A stretch of DNA of 64,000 bases, from positions 12,244,445-12,308,444 of the forward strand of contig NC_043748.1 in the NCBI RefSeq assembly GCF_902148845.1, written 5' to 3'. Numbering within the stretch: the stretch's first letter is position 1; each line of letters starts with the position of its first letter. Below are positions 49,022 to 63,159 of the stretch, in pieces. This DNA comes from Salarias fasciatus. Lineage: Eukaryota; Chordata; Actinopteri; Blenniiformes; Blenniidae. The notes under the pieces were generated by a model, which ran no database searches, was not told the origin of the DNA, and saw only the letters and a list, made by a program, of their open reading frames with translations. The position numbers and the translations under genes were made by a program.

Positions 49022-52000
49022 TGTGTGTGTTTTCATCCATTTACTGTTTTTCAGTCTGCAAAGGTTTGTTGTCGGCTTCTGAGAGGAAAGTTTGTTTATT
49101 TTTTTCTCTTCACTCTTTTCGTAGTTGTATTTAACTGATTATCGCTGTTTTTAGGAAGCAAGTTTAGTGGTTTTATAGCAAACTCCTTGGAAAGTTTGGT
49201 GTACATTTTTTGCAAGTTTTTCTGAGGTCTAACCCCGAATTTCTTCTGTTTTCGATAAAAACAAATTTGTTGGAAAATGCAACTGATCAAAAGTCTGTTT
49301 TTCTGTCATTTTTCACTTTGAAATTGTTGTAGATGAGATACTGTCCTCACTGAAAATAATGGTCCTAACATCCTGTATTCATTCTTACTGAGTGTTATGG
49401 TCATATTGAAAAGCTGAGAGGACACGATAGGAGTATGTTAGTTTGAACATGATAGAATGTGTTCTTCAAGTCTCATTAACTTATCATTTGCTTGGAAGGT
49501 GCCACATACGGCCACTTAAAGAGTTAAATATTACACTCACAAGGTCCGCCCTGGCCACGTCACCATTTTGCTGTGGCACAAATACAGGGAAATGAACACA
49601 CACACACACACACACACCTGTGAACAATCAGAATCCCAAATAAACCTCAAATGCATGTTTTTGGACTGTGGGAGGAAACCAGAGTGTCCTGAGAAAACCC
49701 AAACATGAAGAACCGACTAACTGATAAATATATTTTAATAGTAACCAGATCTCAATGCCAATTATTGTCTGTGTGCCAGTTCAGGGCTAAAGTCCTTGAA
49801 ATTTTGTGACTTGAACTACTTTCCTTCTTCGGCTGCATGAAATCGACGCGCCTCCTCCAGCCGGGACAACCTCTGCTATAAAGAAAACTATTTAAATCTC
49901 GTCTTTCTCAGGTTCCCCCTCTCCCTCGCTCATTCAAAGCTTCTCATACAAACGAGCCTCTATCCGCTTCCAGCTTTTCACAACAAAGCCGCTCAGATTA
50001 CAAATTCTTCTCAGCCTCGGTCTTTATTCAGCCTTTCCCAAGGAAACTGCACACAAGCACTGGTTCACCGATTTGCCTGCCATGTTGAGGTTTATGTTGC
50101 TTTTCAGCCTTTTTCCTCTCCATTTATTACAAACATTATCGCTGTTATTAGAGGATACAATTAAACCTACTCAGTCCACAGGGACTGGGGAGATGGAGCA
50201 GATCCTGAAAGCCTCCATTTAGTTGTTTACACGGTGGTTGTTGTCTTTTGTTCACGTTCAAAAATATTGTATTTTCATTCTGCGGGTGCTTTGTGCATTA
50301 TTACCTGCCTCAACTGTATTCCTTAATTGCTTTTACACAATAACATTTATTAATCCAGTCTATCTGTCGCTTTTTTTATGCCGCTGTCGTCTCTCAGCGT
50401 GACCACAATTCCCTAATTGTGAAACGTATCCGCTCAATTGAAGTCAATAAAATGGCATGTTGTTTTTCCAACCTACTTCACAATACAGCAACATTAGAAT
50501 GGTTTAAACCCCCGCTGTGTTTCAGGGATATTTTTACAAGTGAGTGGAAGGTGGAGGGCATGAGAGGCTTTTACTAAATCTCGGCTGAGCCAACAGAGGA
50601 TCTTTCACTGACCTTATGGCCATTTCTGAAAGGGCTTTCTTTTTCTTTTTTTTTTTTCCCGGCTTTCCTTGTGTGCGCAGCTGTGTGAATAATTTCTGCC
50701 TCCCACTGATGCACCGTTTGGGAATAGTCCATGGCACTTGATCACTGCATGCTTTAGATATAGATTTTCCTTGCTGTTTTATGCACAGAAATAACATTAA
50801 AAACATACCTAGAAATCTTAGTTTCGTCGTCCAGAGTGCCCAGCTGTCTTTCCCCTCCCTCTTTCTCCCGCTTTCTTTCACCCTCTCATAGGTTTTTCTG
50901 AACAATACTCACAGATTCGCTCTGTCAGTCAGAGAAATTGGCTTTTGGAGTGGTTTCCACCACATAATCATTGACTTGTCTGTGTTTCATCAGCTAACAG
51001 GGCAGCAATCGTCTTCCTTTGTAGCTGCAACAACCAAAACTGACAGGAACTGTGATTGTGCCTACATTATTCATGATTCTTGCATTCTTTCTTCTTCAGC
51101 CAACGTGGCAGCAGCAGCGGGCGGCTTCCTGTATTTCCTCAGCTACCTGCCCTATTTGTTCCTGTGGCCGCGCTACGACTTACTGAGCCACTCCCAGAAG
51201 GTTTCAGCCTGCCTTATCTCCAACGTGGCCATGGCCATGGGGGCACAGCTCATAGGAATGTTTGAAGGAAAAGGTGAGGCATGAGAATATGATGAAATAA
51301 AGTTATTTTTTTTAGTACATTGTCTGCGTCAAGTGTTTTTTGGTGAATTCTCCCCCTTTTTGCTTTTTAGGCACAGGGATCCAGTGGTCGAACCTGTTCG
51401 ACTCTGTGACCGTGGATGATGACTTCTCCATGGCGCAGGTCCTGTGCTTGCTGCTGTTCGACTCGGTTCTCTACGGACTGGTGGCCTGGTACATGGAGGC
51501 AGTGTTTCCCGGGGAGTACGGTGTACCGCTGCCATCCTATTTCTTTTTACTGGTACGCTTTAAACCGAGTTTCTCAAGCATGCACTCATACTTGCAAATG
51601 GAATCATTTGCATTCAGACCACCAAAGGGGAACATGTCTGATGAGTTTATTACACTTAGTAATAACAGGCGTTTGTGTTCAGATTTAATTTTAACACTAA
51701 TTCATTTGCACGCGATATTGTCTATGATTGCAAAGTCCACAATGAAGCGTAATCATGAAACGCACTCATTTAGCGTTGGACTTGGGCCCGTCTCAAACTA
51801 TAGCTGTCCTGCTCCCGCCCTTGATGAAGGTCAAGTGTCACTGTGAGAACTGACAATCGACTAATCCATCTTTTTTTTAAAGACGATAAAGTCGGAATCA
51901 AAGTGATTCACAAATGATTAACCAAAATATGCCAAAGGGAAATGATTTGCTAATACACAGACAAATGGGTGCACGCTCACTCACACGTGTTCAAAAACAC

Positions 52001-55000
52001 ACGACTGATTTTCTGCATGTGTTCAGTGTATTGCGTGCTCTTGATGAGATTAAATGGGGGTTTGGCCAGTTAAATTACGATCCATTCTCAGTCCCGGGAT
52101 CTCTGTAAATCAACTATCTGGTTGCACACCAATCAGCAAATCTATTTTAATGTCAGGTGTAAATTGAGTTAAAATAATGTTTTATGTTTTTTTTTTTTCC
52201 TCAGAGGATTTGAGTTATTCATTTGCTTTTTATTAGGCAGTCAATAGTCGGAGAATATTTTTCTGTCAGCAGTAATTGTAAAAAAAATACCTACATTAAT
52301 TTGAAGCATATATATCAATAGTCACACCCTCATCACTACTGAACTGTGAGTGTGTGTGTGTGTGTGTCTGCAGGAATGACTTGGCTCGATGCGATGAGGC
52401 TTTTCCTGCTGCATGTAGATAGTGTTCAGCAATTACAGCACCATCGGATACTGTCAAAGTCAAGGTCGAGGTCCCCTGCAGAAGAACTTGTGTTAGATTA
52501 CAGACGTGGCTGCGCTCTCATTGTGGGAGTGAAAGGGATCGCAGACGAGAGTTTGCAACTCATCGGACAGAGGAAGTCTTTGAGGTCATCTATTTATAAT
52601 GACAGGACTCTCCAGCCAACACAAATTAGGTTTATCTTTATTACAACTGTGGACGATCACGAAATATCGTCCCTTCACATGCACATCTTCAGACATAAAT
52701 AAGCTCTCGGCCATTCATTTCCCAGCAGCGAGGAATTCAGGAGGCTGCCAGCAGGGTGTGGGTTAGATGTTGACGCACTTTCCTTTGTGTCCATTGTTAG
52801 TGTGGGTGTGAGATTCTGTTTCTGCAGGGGTGAAACTGGAGGCTTGGCTTAGTTTTTTAGGAAGTGCACCATTGGGTGGTCAGGAAACGATCACAATGTT
52901 GGTGAATAAATATAATGACGGCTCGCTCTCTTCTTGTGTTGTAGTGAAGGATTGTGTTCTCCTCACAATTGCTTTGATCCAACCCACACAGTGTGTGAAA
53001 TATGTTTTGCCATTTTTGGCCATATGATATGTTACTAGTGATGAAATCAGTTACAAAGCTTTATTATTAAAAGATTTTCTGTCAATCCTCTCGACCTGCA
53101 GCCTTCATACTGGTGCAACAGCCCTCGCATGGCTCTGGTGAACGAGAAAGAAGAAGAGGAGGATGCAGAAAAAGCTCTGAAAGGGGAGTTTATAGAGGAG
53201 GAACCAGCTGGACTCGTCTCTGGGATAAAGATCAAGCACCTCTCCAAGGTGAGCAGGGCAGTGTGACCTCAGGGGTCAACGCGACCCGTTTAACCCAGCG
53301 GGGTGCAGGTGCTGCGAAACGCCATGAAAAAGCATGCGACTGATTCCAGTGTCTGCACCACTGCGCCTTATTGAGACATTAAAAGCCTATTCTGCCCCCG
53401 ATCGTCTTGGTCAGGCGATACGTGACATTATGTGGGTGTTTTACTTTCGACAGGAATTCAAATTGGGGAACAAGACGCGGCAGGCCGTGCGGGATCTTAC
53501 ACTGAACATGTTTGAAGGACAGATCACCGTGGTGCTGGGACACAACGGTGCTGGGAAGACCACAACACTGTCCATGCTAACAGGTGAAAGAACAGATAAA
53601 GCACAATTATGAAATCCATAAAGTTGAAGCTGCCACCTTACATGATATTAACCCCCCCTCCCCTCATGTTCCAGGTCTGTTCCCCCCCACCAGTGGCAGG
53701 GCTTATATCAACGGTTACGACATCATTCAGGACATGAATCTGATCCGACGCAGCCTGGGACTCTGTCCGCAGCATGATGTACTGTTCGATAACCTCACAG
53801 TCAGAGAGCACCTGCTCTTCTACGCTCAGGTACCAACAGTTTATGCAGCTTCATGCAAAAACACACGTGTACGATAGGAAAATAGATGAACTCACTTCCT
53901 GCTTCCATTGATATTCATGTAAAATAGATGCTTTATTTAGTATGGCTAGAAATATGGTCCATTTGCATTAATTGTGACTCTGTCGTATCCAGCTTAAAGG
54001 CTACTCCAAGGACAAGATTTCAGACGAGGTGGACCGGATCATCCGTATCCTCAACCTTGAGGACAAGCGGCAGGCTCGCTCCAAGACCCTCTCTGGTGGC
54101 ATGAAGAGAAAACTTTCTATCGGCATTGCCCTCATCGGAGACTCCAAGGTTCGGAATTTCCACGAGCATTACTCACCTCCATTTTCTCGCTGCCACTTTA
54201 TTGAAGTTATCCTTTTCTTTTCTTTTTTTTCTCTCTCGTGGCTATTCCCGTCTGCAGGTCGTCATGCTAGATGAGCCCACATCGGGAATGGATCCGTCAG
54301 CACGACGAGCCACCTGGGACCTTCTGCAAGGAGAGAAACGCGGCCGCACCATCCTCCTCACCACGCACTTTATGGATGAGGCTGACCTTCTGGGAGATCG
54401 CATTGCCATTATGGCGGGAGGAGAGCTGCAGTGCTGCGGGTCGCCGCTCTTCCTGAAGAACAAATATGGTCAGTGAAGGATGGAGTAAAATTGCAGCAAT
54501 AAAACGATGGCAGTTGACAGTAGCGCATATAATGGTGAAGATGTATCAAAATAAATGCAAGAAACTGAAAATCCAGTTATGTCAGTCTGTAGAAACAATG
54601 AATAACAATGCAGGATTGTTTCTTTATCTCGCCCACCAGGTGCTGGGTACCACATGGTCATAGTTAAGGATGCTCTCTGTAACGTGTCTGAGATCAGCCG
54701 CCTTGTTCACCTATATGTTCCCAATGCGACGCTGGAGAGCAGCGCTGGAGCCGAGCTCTCTTATATACTCCCTAAAGAAAGCACCAGCAAGTAAGTAGGT
54801 CTCCACCGGGAACGGACGTACAGTTTCCACAACAGCGCAGCGTCTGCAGTGGCCTAATGGCTGACAGGACAATGCAGCTACAATTATATATCATCATCAG
54901 CATCCATTTTCCTGGAATGTCTTTGCTTCGTATCGATTCATTTCTACATTAATTCTCCAGTACTTGGAAAACTTCGGCCTAACAGTTTTCCGTATCTCAT

Positions 55001-58000
55001 ATTGAAATTTTGAAATACTGTGTGCTTTCTCTCAAGGTTTGAGTTGCTGTTTGCCGAGCTGGAGATGAACAGAGACGAGCTCGGCATCGCCAGCTATGGC
55101 GCTTCAGTCACCACAATGGAAGAGGTTTTCCTCAGGTAGGAGATGAATATTACAGTTGAAAGCGAGTATTTCCTTGAAAGAAACTCGTCTTTGAATCACA
55201 GACGTACATTTCATTCATTGTTGAAAACAACTGTTTTTATTTCCTTTATCCGGTGAGAATTTTGTGATGGGATGGTTCTGTGGTTTGTGTGTGTTTGCAG
55301 TGCTGTGTGAAATGTTGTGAGCTTCTGAAATACGGATTGTCTCGCCACTTAAGAAGATACTATTGCCTAAGTTATTCTCAGTTCGTTTGCCCAATGGTTT
55401 CTTTTTTTAATCTTTTAAATTGGAATCAGAACAGCAGGCGATGTGCTTTGCTTTATGTCTTAGTTGTACATCTCGGTTGTAGCTTGTGGGTGTTTACAGA
55501 GCAGTGCGTTGTGCTTCCCTGCAGCTTTGACATGTGTATCTGAAGCCGGGAGTACAAGACGGCTGACACCGTGCTGCCTCTGAGTGCACAGCTGTAACTG
55601 CTATAATTGGTGCCGCCGAGCCCTCATTATTTGTACGTCATACTGAGCGTCCAGCCATGTGGTCTGGCTATTTGCACCATATACAGGAAGCATCAAACGT
55701 GACGGCGAGAATGACTGCTGTTTGAACATTTGGTCGTTAACCTTCCCCCTGGTGTTCACAATATTACTACCAAAGACAACCGCTCATTTGTGGGATGACA
55801 ACAGAGCTATAGCAAAGCTTTTTATTTCAATTTTGATTCGATTGGAATAATTTTCCAGTTAGTTAAAGGGTTGGGAAAAATCTAAGGTCTGACAAACCAA
55901 ATTATGAAATAGATCTTATGTACTGCTGTTTGGGCATTGCAGGGGTACACCATCGTTTTTTAAATATTCTATTTTATGCGTTTCATTGATAAAAGATGTC
56001 GAGAGGACGGGCTGGTTAGATGAAACTACACTACCAGCTCCTCTCTGCTTTTGTCAAAGACGTGGGTTTATCTAATATAACTTGATCTGCTCCTGCTGTG
56101 TTGGAGCCTTTTCTCACCAATAACTGAATTAGAAAGCCCAGAAATAGCTTTGTTTGCGAGCAGCCCTGGCTTTCTGCTCCTTGCTAGGCTTGTGAAAAGA
56201 AAAAAATCATATACACAGAAAGGAAATATTATTCTCTCCTTAAACATTTTACTGCATGTCTGCTCTCCGAAATGTCTGCTTCAGTGTATTTTACATCATT
56301 TTTACTTTTATGGAGTTTATTTGATGTAGTATTTTATTTCCATTTTAGCTGTCTGTGTTTTGACAGCCAAACAAATTTTTTTTTTTTTTTTTAACAGACT
56401 TTTTGAAATAGTGTGCGATGATTTGAAACGTGTTTGTTTCCAGAGTCGGAAAGCTCGTGGATTCCAGTTTGGACATTCAGGCTATTCAGCTGCCAGCCCT
56501 GCAGTACCAACACGAGAGGCGCTCTCACGACTGGACCACGGACGACGCCAGCAGCATAAGCGGCTTGACCGACGTCACCGATTTCACCGACAGCGGCACG
56601 CTCATCTCAGAGGACTGCTCCAACATCAAGATGAACACCGGGGTACGACTGGAGAAGCAAACTGAGTTTTGTAATGATTTAAGAGGACTATTACTCACAT
56701 GTCGACTTCCATTCTCTGCCTCCACCAGGTCAGACTGCACATGCAACAGTTTTACGCCATGTTCCTGAAGAGGGCGCTGTACAGCTGGAGAAACTGGAAG
56801 GTGATGGTGGCCCAGTTCCTTGTCCCTTTGGTCTTCACCGTTGTGGCCTTAGTTGTGGCACGCACTCTGCCCGACCACCAGAACGCGCCTCAGCTGAGGC
56901 TGGCCCTCAGTCGCTACGGTCACACCCGCGTTCCCGTGGCCCTGCCGCCGGAGGCCGGTCCTCTCTGCGCCGCGCTCGCAAAAACGTACGACTCCCAGCT
57001 GTCCGCCCAGCTCGGCCAACTCGTCAATATCACCGGTAAACACAAGGAGAAAGACGAAGGACTGAGCAGCACTAATTTGTGGACGGTTTATTGACCTAAT
57101 GTTTTCTTTCCTTGTAGACTTTACCGATTACATCTTGACTCAGGCAGAGGAAGAAGGGGGAAGCTTCAACGAGCGCTGCGTGGTCGGCGCTGCTTTCCGC
57201 GGCAGCAGCCGCCAGTACAAAGAGGCCACCGCTTACTTCAACAACGAGGGCTACCACACACCCGCCACGGCGCTCATGATGGTGGACAACGCCCTGTTCA
57301 AACTTGTGGCCGGGCCCAACGCCTCCATCGAGACGGGCAATTACCCCATGCCACGTAACCTCTCCGAGGCGGCCCGGAGCCAGCTCTCCGAGTGAGTAGC
57401 GGAGAAAAGTATGACGTCCACAACATGAAACAGTAGAAAAGGGAAACAGTGGTAGCTGTGAGTCACAGCTGACACATTAAGCCTTTTTTTGCAAAGTGAC
57501 TAGTTTTGTTGTGATCATGTGACGTTGGTAATTAAACAAGACGAGATCATCTGTTTTTTTAGTCTCAAACACCAAATGACAAAATCCAAAAAGAGCAAGC
57601 TGCTTTCAAAATTTCAGATGCTTGTGGTCTGCCACTTCCTGTCACACTTGAAGAATGAAAGCAAAGACTCCGTAGAGTGTGAATAAAAATGAAATATGAT
57701 ACCGTGCCTTTAGTTTCAAAGGGTTTCAAACATAACTGATAAGTAGCAGACATATTGCATCACTAATACTGCCTTTGTGTGACCTTGCAAAGAGACTTTA
57801 AATGACAGATGTTGCTGAAATACTAAAGATTAACCTAAAAGAGGCTCTTTACAGGTGGGTTCAGGCTAATTTTGAGCTTATTGACCTGTGAAGAAAACCC
57901 TGAAAAATGAAACTACCTACATTTTACCATAATTAAAAAAACAAACAAAACAGGTTAATCACCTAAAAATATCTTTATCTTTTAGCTTCTTATTTAAAAC

Positions 58001-61000
58001 AGACATCAGCGCTTATCAAGCTCTTGGTTAATCGCCGGTGTTCTGCCGGGTCTGTTTGAGGGAAATGTACGAAAAAGCAAAGACAGGAGGGCGTCCACGT
58101 CTGCTGTAACCTACGCCAGACCCTACTGGAGGGCGCTCAACAGTTACCATGGAAACGAGTAGCTCGAACTCGATCACTCCTCCACCATATTGTTCACATG
58201 TGACATCCGACAGCTAGTTCTGCTGTAATTGCACCACAAGACAAATTGATTCATGAATTTATCACCCAATCTAGAGCAGGTGAAGGTTAGTTTTCCTCTT
58301 TCTCATCTTCACTCATCGTCTTACTTTCCCCCCCAACCTGTAGGGGGAAGACGGGGTTCGCTATTGCCATCAACTTGATGTATGGCATGGCCTCCCTGTC
58401 CAGCACATTCGCCCTGCTGCTTGTCACGGAGTCGTCAATCAAGTCCAAGCACGTGCAGAACGTTAGCGGCGTCTACCTGTCCAACTTCTGGTTTTCAGCC
58501 CTCGTGTGGGACTTAATCAACTTCCTGCTGCCGTGCCTTCTTATGCTGGTGAGAACCACATTCCCTCCTACACAGTGAAATACAGACTCATGCTCGTTAG
58601 TGAAACAGCTGTTTGATTCGTCTTGATTACAGAATGTGTAGATTTTACGTTTTTTTGATATGTTTGCGTTTTTTGTTGTTTTCATTCTCAGGTGGTTTTC
58701 AAAGCGTTCGGAGTGAAGGCTTTTGTTGAGGACAACCACCTTGTGGATGTGTTGTTGTTGCTTCTCCTGTACGGCTGGGCCGTGGTGCCCCTCATGTACC
58801 TGCTCAGCTTCCTCTTCTCCACTGCCGCCACCGCCTACACTCGCCTCACCATCTTCAACATGATCTCTGGCACGTCTACCTTTCTGGCTGTCACCATCAT
58901 GACAATCCCAGGTGAGAAAAGATACGTTAGAAGTGTTGGTCTGGAAATGATAGAGAACAGATAATGAGAGCACTTCTCCAGCTCAGCCTCAGCCTTATTT
59001 ATTTTCAGGTGTTGTTTTCTGTGTGCCTCCTTAGTTGCGTCAAACTTTTTCTATGTCTTTAATGAAGCTTAGGAGTTTATAGTTTATTTAAAATCGAGAT
59101 TTCGTTGATTTCCTAATTGAAATAGCATTGACGTCTCTACTGTGAATGATTTCTGAAGCATGGTTTACTGCTTAAAATTAGTTTCTTACTTCTGGATCGA
59201 GTCTTTATCCTGGCTGCCTAACTCTAAAACGCATTATGTATTCTGTTGTGAGGTTTTACATTAGCTGAGTAACAATAAAACAGATTCCACTGGTATTACT
59301 CCTCTTGTCGACTCTGGTTGACTAAATATGTAAAGTCAGCACCTTTAATGCAAATTTTCCTCGTAAATATTTACGATATGCTGCTTTATGAGCTCATGTC
59401 CCTTCCCTTAAATATACTGGGCTATTTGAAATATTCCAGACACCTTCTGAGGTGCATCAGTTAAGTCCCTAATCAAACTCAGTGAGTATATTCAGCAATA
59501 TTTGTGTAGAAAACGTCAGCGATTCAGTAAATGATCATGTTCAGTGGGCAAATACGGGCTGATTTGGAAAAACGTGTGAAAACACTGAAGAAAGTGATGA
59601 AAATTCCCGCTGACGACCTGTGTTTATCCCCCCTCAGAGCTGAACCTGCAGAGCATGTCGCGCCTATTGGACAAGGTGTTCCTGATCTTCCCCAACTACT
59701 GCCTGGGCATGTCCTTCAGCCAGTTCTATCAGAACTACGAATTCATCTCATTTTGCACATCCAGTCCAATGAGCAAAGCAATTTGTCAAGTTTTGAGTAA
59801 GTACTGAAACCTGTTAGAATAACGTTATTTCTGTGAAGGTGATACAGTTGCATCCTCAAACAATACAAATGATCAAGAACTGCTGTGAGGAGGAAAAGAA
59901 GTGAAAATTTGTGTCTATGTTGCATGCAATCCATCTACACAGGCTTTATTTGGAAAGTTGGCAGCCTTATTTTTATAGTTAGCATCGCTAAGGCTTCTTA
60001 GTCTATGATTAAGATTTGATTTTAACGAATCTGAAGACCTTTGTGGGGTGAAAATTGAGGGTAGCTCTAGATTAATACTGATTTTCAGCCTGTGAGTTAT
60101 ATTCGTGCAATCTCTCATATATTTATAAATCCAATTTTAAATGCTCTCAATCCCAAAGTTAAACATTAATTTAATTCTTTGAGTTCCTGGCAAAACTCTC
60201 TCTTCATTTCACTCTTTCTCCTTTCTCGTTTTTGTAGACATCACATACCAGACCAACTACTTTTCGATGTCAGAGCCCGGTGTGGGGCGGTTCCTGGTGG
60301 CCTTTTCGGTGCAGGGCGTCGTCTTCATCGTGCTGCTGTTCGTCATTGAGCTGCAGTGCGTCCGCACTCTGTGGCAGCTGCTCGCCACTTTGGGACGAAG
60401 ACGCAAACAGGTAGATGAGAGTAGATGTATGAACCAGGCTTTTTGATTTGTTTTTTTTTTTTTTTTTTTTTTGCTTCTTTTGATTGAAGAAAATTTGGTG
60501 TGTGTCTTTAGTTCCCTTTAATAGAGGATGCCGGACTGCAGCCAGAGGACAGAGATGTGGCTGACGAGAGGAAACGAGTGCTGGAGTGCCAGCCGGTCGT
60601 GGAGTCCATGGTTGGGAGCCCTCTCGTAGTGCAGGAACTCACCAAGGTAAGAATCACGCTCGTTTAAAGGTTTTATTTCTAAGAAAATGCCAGAATGTTG
60701 GAGCGTGTGTGTCTCTGGAGGCGTCTGTCTCTGCGGGGGGGAGTAAAGTGTCGTTTCTCCTCCTCAGGTGTACAGCAGCGGCGAGAGTCTCCTGGCCGTG
60801 GACCGGCTCTCTCTCGCTGTAGGGAAAGGCGAGTGCTTCGGCCTTCTGGGATTCAACGGCGCGGGGAAGACGACAACATTCAAGATGCTGACAGGTGATG
60901 AGAGCGTCACGTCGGGGGAGGCGTACATCGACGGCTACAGCATCCTGAGGGACATCAAGAAGGTGAGTGGAGAGCGTGTTGTAAACCGACTCCAGGTGAT

Positions 61001-63159
61001 CCGCTGGAGAACCAAGCTGCTTCCTGTTCTCTAGAATCCTAAAGAATCTCTGATGTGGGGGGTTGCAGGTGCAGCAGCGCATCGGTTACTGCCCTCAGTT
61101 TGATGCCGTGTTGGATCACATGACGGGAAGAGAAACTCTGAGCATGTACGCCAGGCTGAGAGGGATCCCAGAGAAATACGTGTCAGGCTGTGTGGAGAAC
61201 GTCCTCAGGTCGCTGCTGCTTGAGCCGCACGCCGACAAACTGGTCCGCAGCTACAGGTGAGTGGACACAGCTCTGAATCGAGCTCTTCCTTGTCGAGCGA
61301 TGCTGTGAAAGTGACGTGGCACTGCGATGGCACGCAGTGGCGGAAACAAGAGGAAGCTGAGCGCCGGCATGGCTCTGATCGGTGGACCGCCGGTCATCTT
61401 CCTGGACGAGCCTTCGACCGGGATGGACCCTGTGGCCAGGAGACTCCTGTGGGATGCAGTTACTCGCACTCGAGAGTCTGGCAAGGCCATAATCATCACT
61501 TCCCATAGGTGAGCGCGCCAGATTTCTTTGGACGGAAAGAAGATTTCTTGCTAAATCTTGATGTTTACGTCTCATGTGTTCCCTGTGCAGCATGGAGGAG
61601 TGTGAGGCTTTGTGCACCCGGCTGGCAGTGATGGTTAATGGCCAGTTCAAGTGCCTCGGGAGTCCCCAGCACCTGAAGAGCAAGTTTGGCAGCGGCTACA
61701 CGCTGCTGGCCAAGGTGCACATCGAGGCGGAGCTGGAGGACAGCGACCTGCTGCTATTTAAAGACTTCATTGAAAGCACCTTCCCAGGTCAGTGGTGTCA
61801 GAACGCTTCATGATGCAAAACAACACAACAGCATGTGTTATCGTGGCTGACTGTACGGTTGAGTGGGCAGAAATCAGTGAGTCAGAAAATGTATTTCTTT
61901 GGCGGAGCTTCCTTGCAATAAACACTTGTGGGTGTTTTTCTTTTTTTTCTTTTTTTTTTTTTTTTAGATCTGTCACTCCAAAGTGATTTTGTTTCTAATC
62001 GGTGATTTTCTATCCTAACAGGAAGTCAGCTTAAGGATGAGCACCAGGGAATGGTTCACTACCATTTGACGGACAAAACACTGACCTGGGCACAGGTACA
62101 CAATCTGATTCAGATTTAAAAGAAATATTCCTCGTCTTTCTTCATTTAGTTCCTTATTCAACTCTTTTTTTTTTTACACTGTTCTTATTAACTCATCTTC
62201 CTTTTTTTGTTTGTCTTCTTTTTTTTATTTTAATGTTTTTTTTTTAAAACTGGTAATGAGGGGAAACCATGGAAAGAAAGTGTGCTTGTTTTTGCGCTGT
62301 GCAATATCTCCTTTTAGTGGCCATAACGATGCACTGCAAGTGTGGCTGTGTCGCACTCCTGCACTTCTTTGGTCCAAATCACGTCCACAGACGATTTAAA
62401 GAAAATTTAATCGGTGTTGAAATGTGTGTTATTTTATGTTGATAATTCCCATGAAAATGTGTATTTGCTGGGTTAATAAATACATAAGGTCAATATATTT
62501 TCATGTTTCATCCAAAGCATTTAAAATCCAACAAAAAAATTATTTTATACTGTAGGTCAAAATTCCTCTGATGTTCTGTTGATTTCTGTTGGTCCAACTT
62601 GCTGAGTGTGCTGCAGGTTTCAAATGGCAGCGTTTACACCACATTAACACAGCCTGATGTGGTGCAAACAATGTGCCAACACATCTTAAGAGATTTTTTC
62701 TTCAGTGTTGACGTCCATTATGAATCTTTTTCTTTCTTATCCAAGTTCACACCTCAACATAAGTTACTTAACATCTGGATTTTCATTAAAAACAGTTTTG
62801 AAGGCATTTAAAAATATTTTTTTATGGTTATGTATTTTAGACATTTGGCACATAATGTGCTGAAATAAATATGCAGCATGTAATTTGCTCAGAATAATTT
62901 TCTGAATTTAGGGTTCAAAGATATGGATTTCAGCAGGAAACTGAGATATTGGTACAAACCTTTGGTTCGCACCAGCTCATCACACCTCTCCGTGTTTTCT
63001 TCTTCCACGCTTTTCTCTCCCGCCCAGGTGTTTGGCACTTTGGAGGCAGCCAAAGAGAAATACCGCATCGAGGACTACTGCGTGAGCCAGATCTCGCTGG
63101 AGCAAGTCTTCCTCAGCTTTGCCCAGTTCCAGCATTGCACGCAGAGTTCGAGGAAATAG
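42573..63159 (+). CDS. abca3: ABC transporter A family member 3 (phospholipid transporter)
   Basis: ABCA3 loads phospholipid into lamellar bodies, lysosome-related organelles, for surfactant; in fish it is expected in swim-bladder-type epithelia and elsewhere. Thirty coding exons: 42573-42626, 43854-44100, 46747-46874, 47642-47807, 48287-48546, 48627-48743, 48846-48966, 51100-51273, 51371-51552, 53102-53248, 53454-53583, 53675-53829, 53993-54148, 54258-54468, 54640-54790, 55037-55135, 56444-56642, 56729-57035, 57118-57391, 58344-58548, 58692-58911, 59638-59796, 60238-60410, 60512-60646, 60768-60962, 61069-61256, 61338-61508, 61591-61787, 62022-62095, 63028-63159. Total 5127 bases, 1708 residues; human is 1704. 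The N-terminal sorting motif LLVWKN is kept. NBD1 has Walker A GHNGAGKT (561-568), signature LSGGMKRK and Walker [16 protein letters not shown]2 has GFNGAGKT (1418-1425), SGGNKRKLS and [12 protein letters not shown]. All catalytic motifs are intact. Kozak context is strong. Confidence 0.97.
48967..49030 (+). repeat. (GT)n microsatellite that begins with the abca3 intron 7 splice donor
   Basis: About 32 GT units with one TA interruption start at the first base of the intron, directly after exon end 48966 (AGAG). Phase with exon 8 (G plus CC gives Ala, matching human KAN/RAN) shows that the first GT is the donor. Confidence 0.93.
49595..49712 (-). repeat. Interspersed repeat, copy D (reverse orientation)
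   Basis: On the minus strand it reads GGTTTCCTCCCACAGTCCAA, then AACATGCATTTGAGGTTTAT, and runs into a GT microsatellite. The first block is an exact match to the remembered consensus, so this is the least diverged of the four copies. It lies in abca3 intron 7. Confidence 0.8.
52350..52367 (+). repeat. Short (GT)n tract in abca3 intron 9
   Basis: A run of GT dinucleotides followed by CTGCAGG. The CTGCAG looks like an acceptor, but no homologous exon follows it. Confidence 0.85.

Noticed and set aside
52346-52702. Possible extra abca3 exon after CTGCAG near 52373
   Set aside because: An acceptor-like sequence follows a GT tract, but the frame beyond has no match to ABCA3, and exons 9 and 10 already join in phase.
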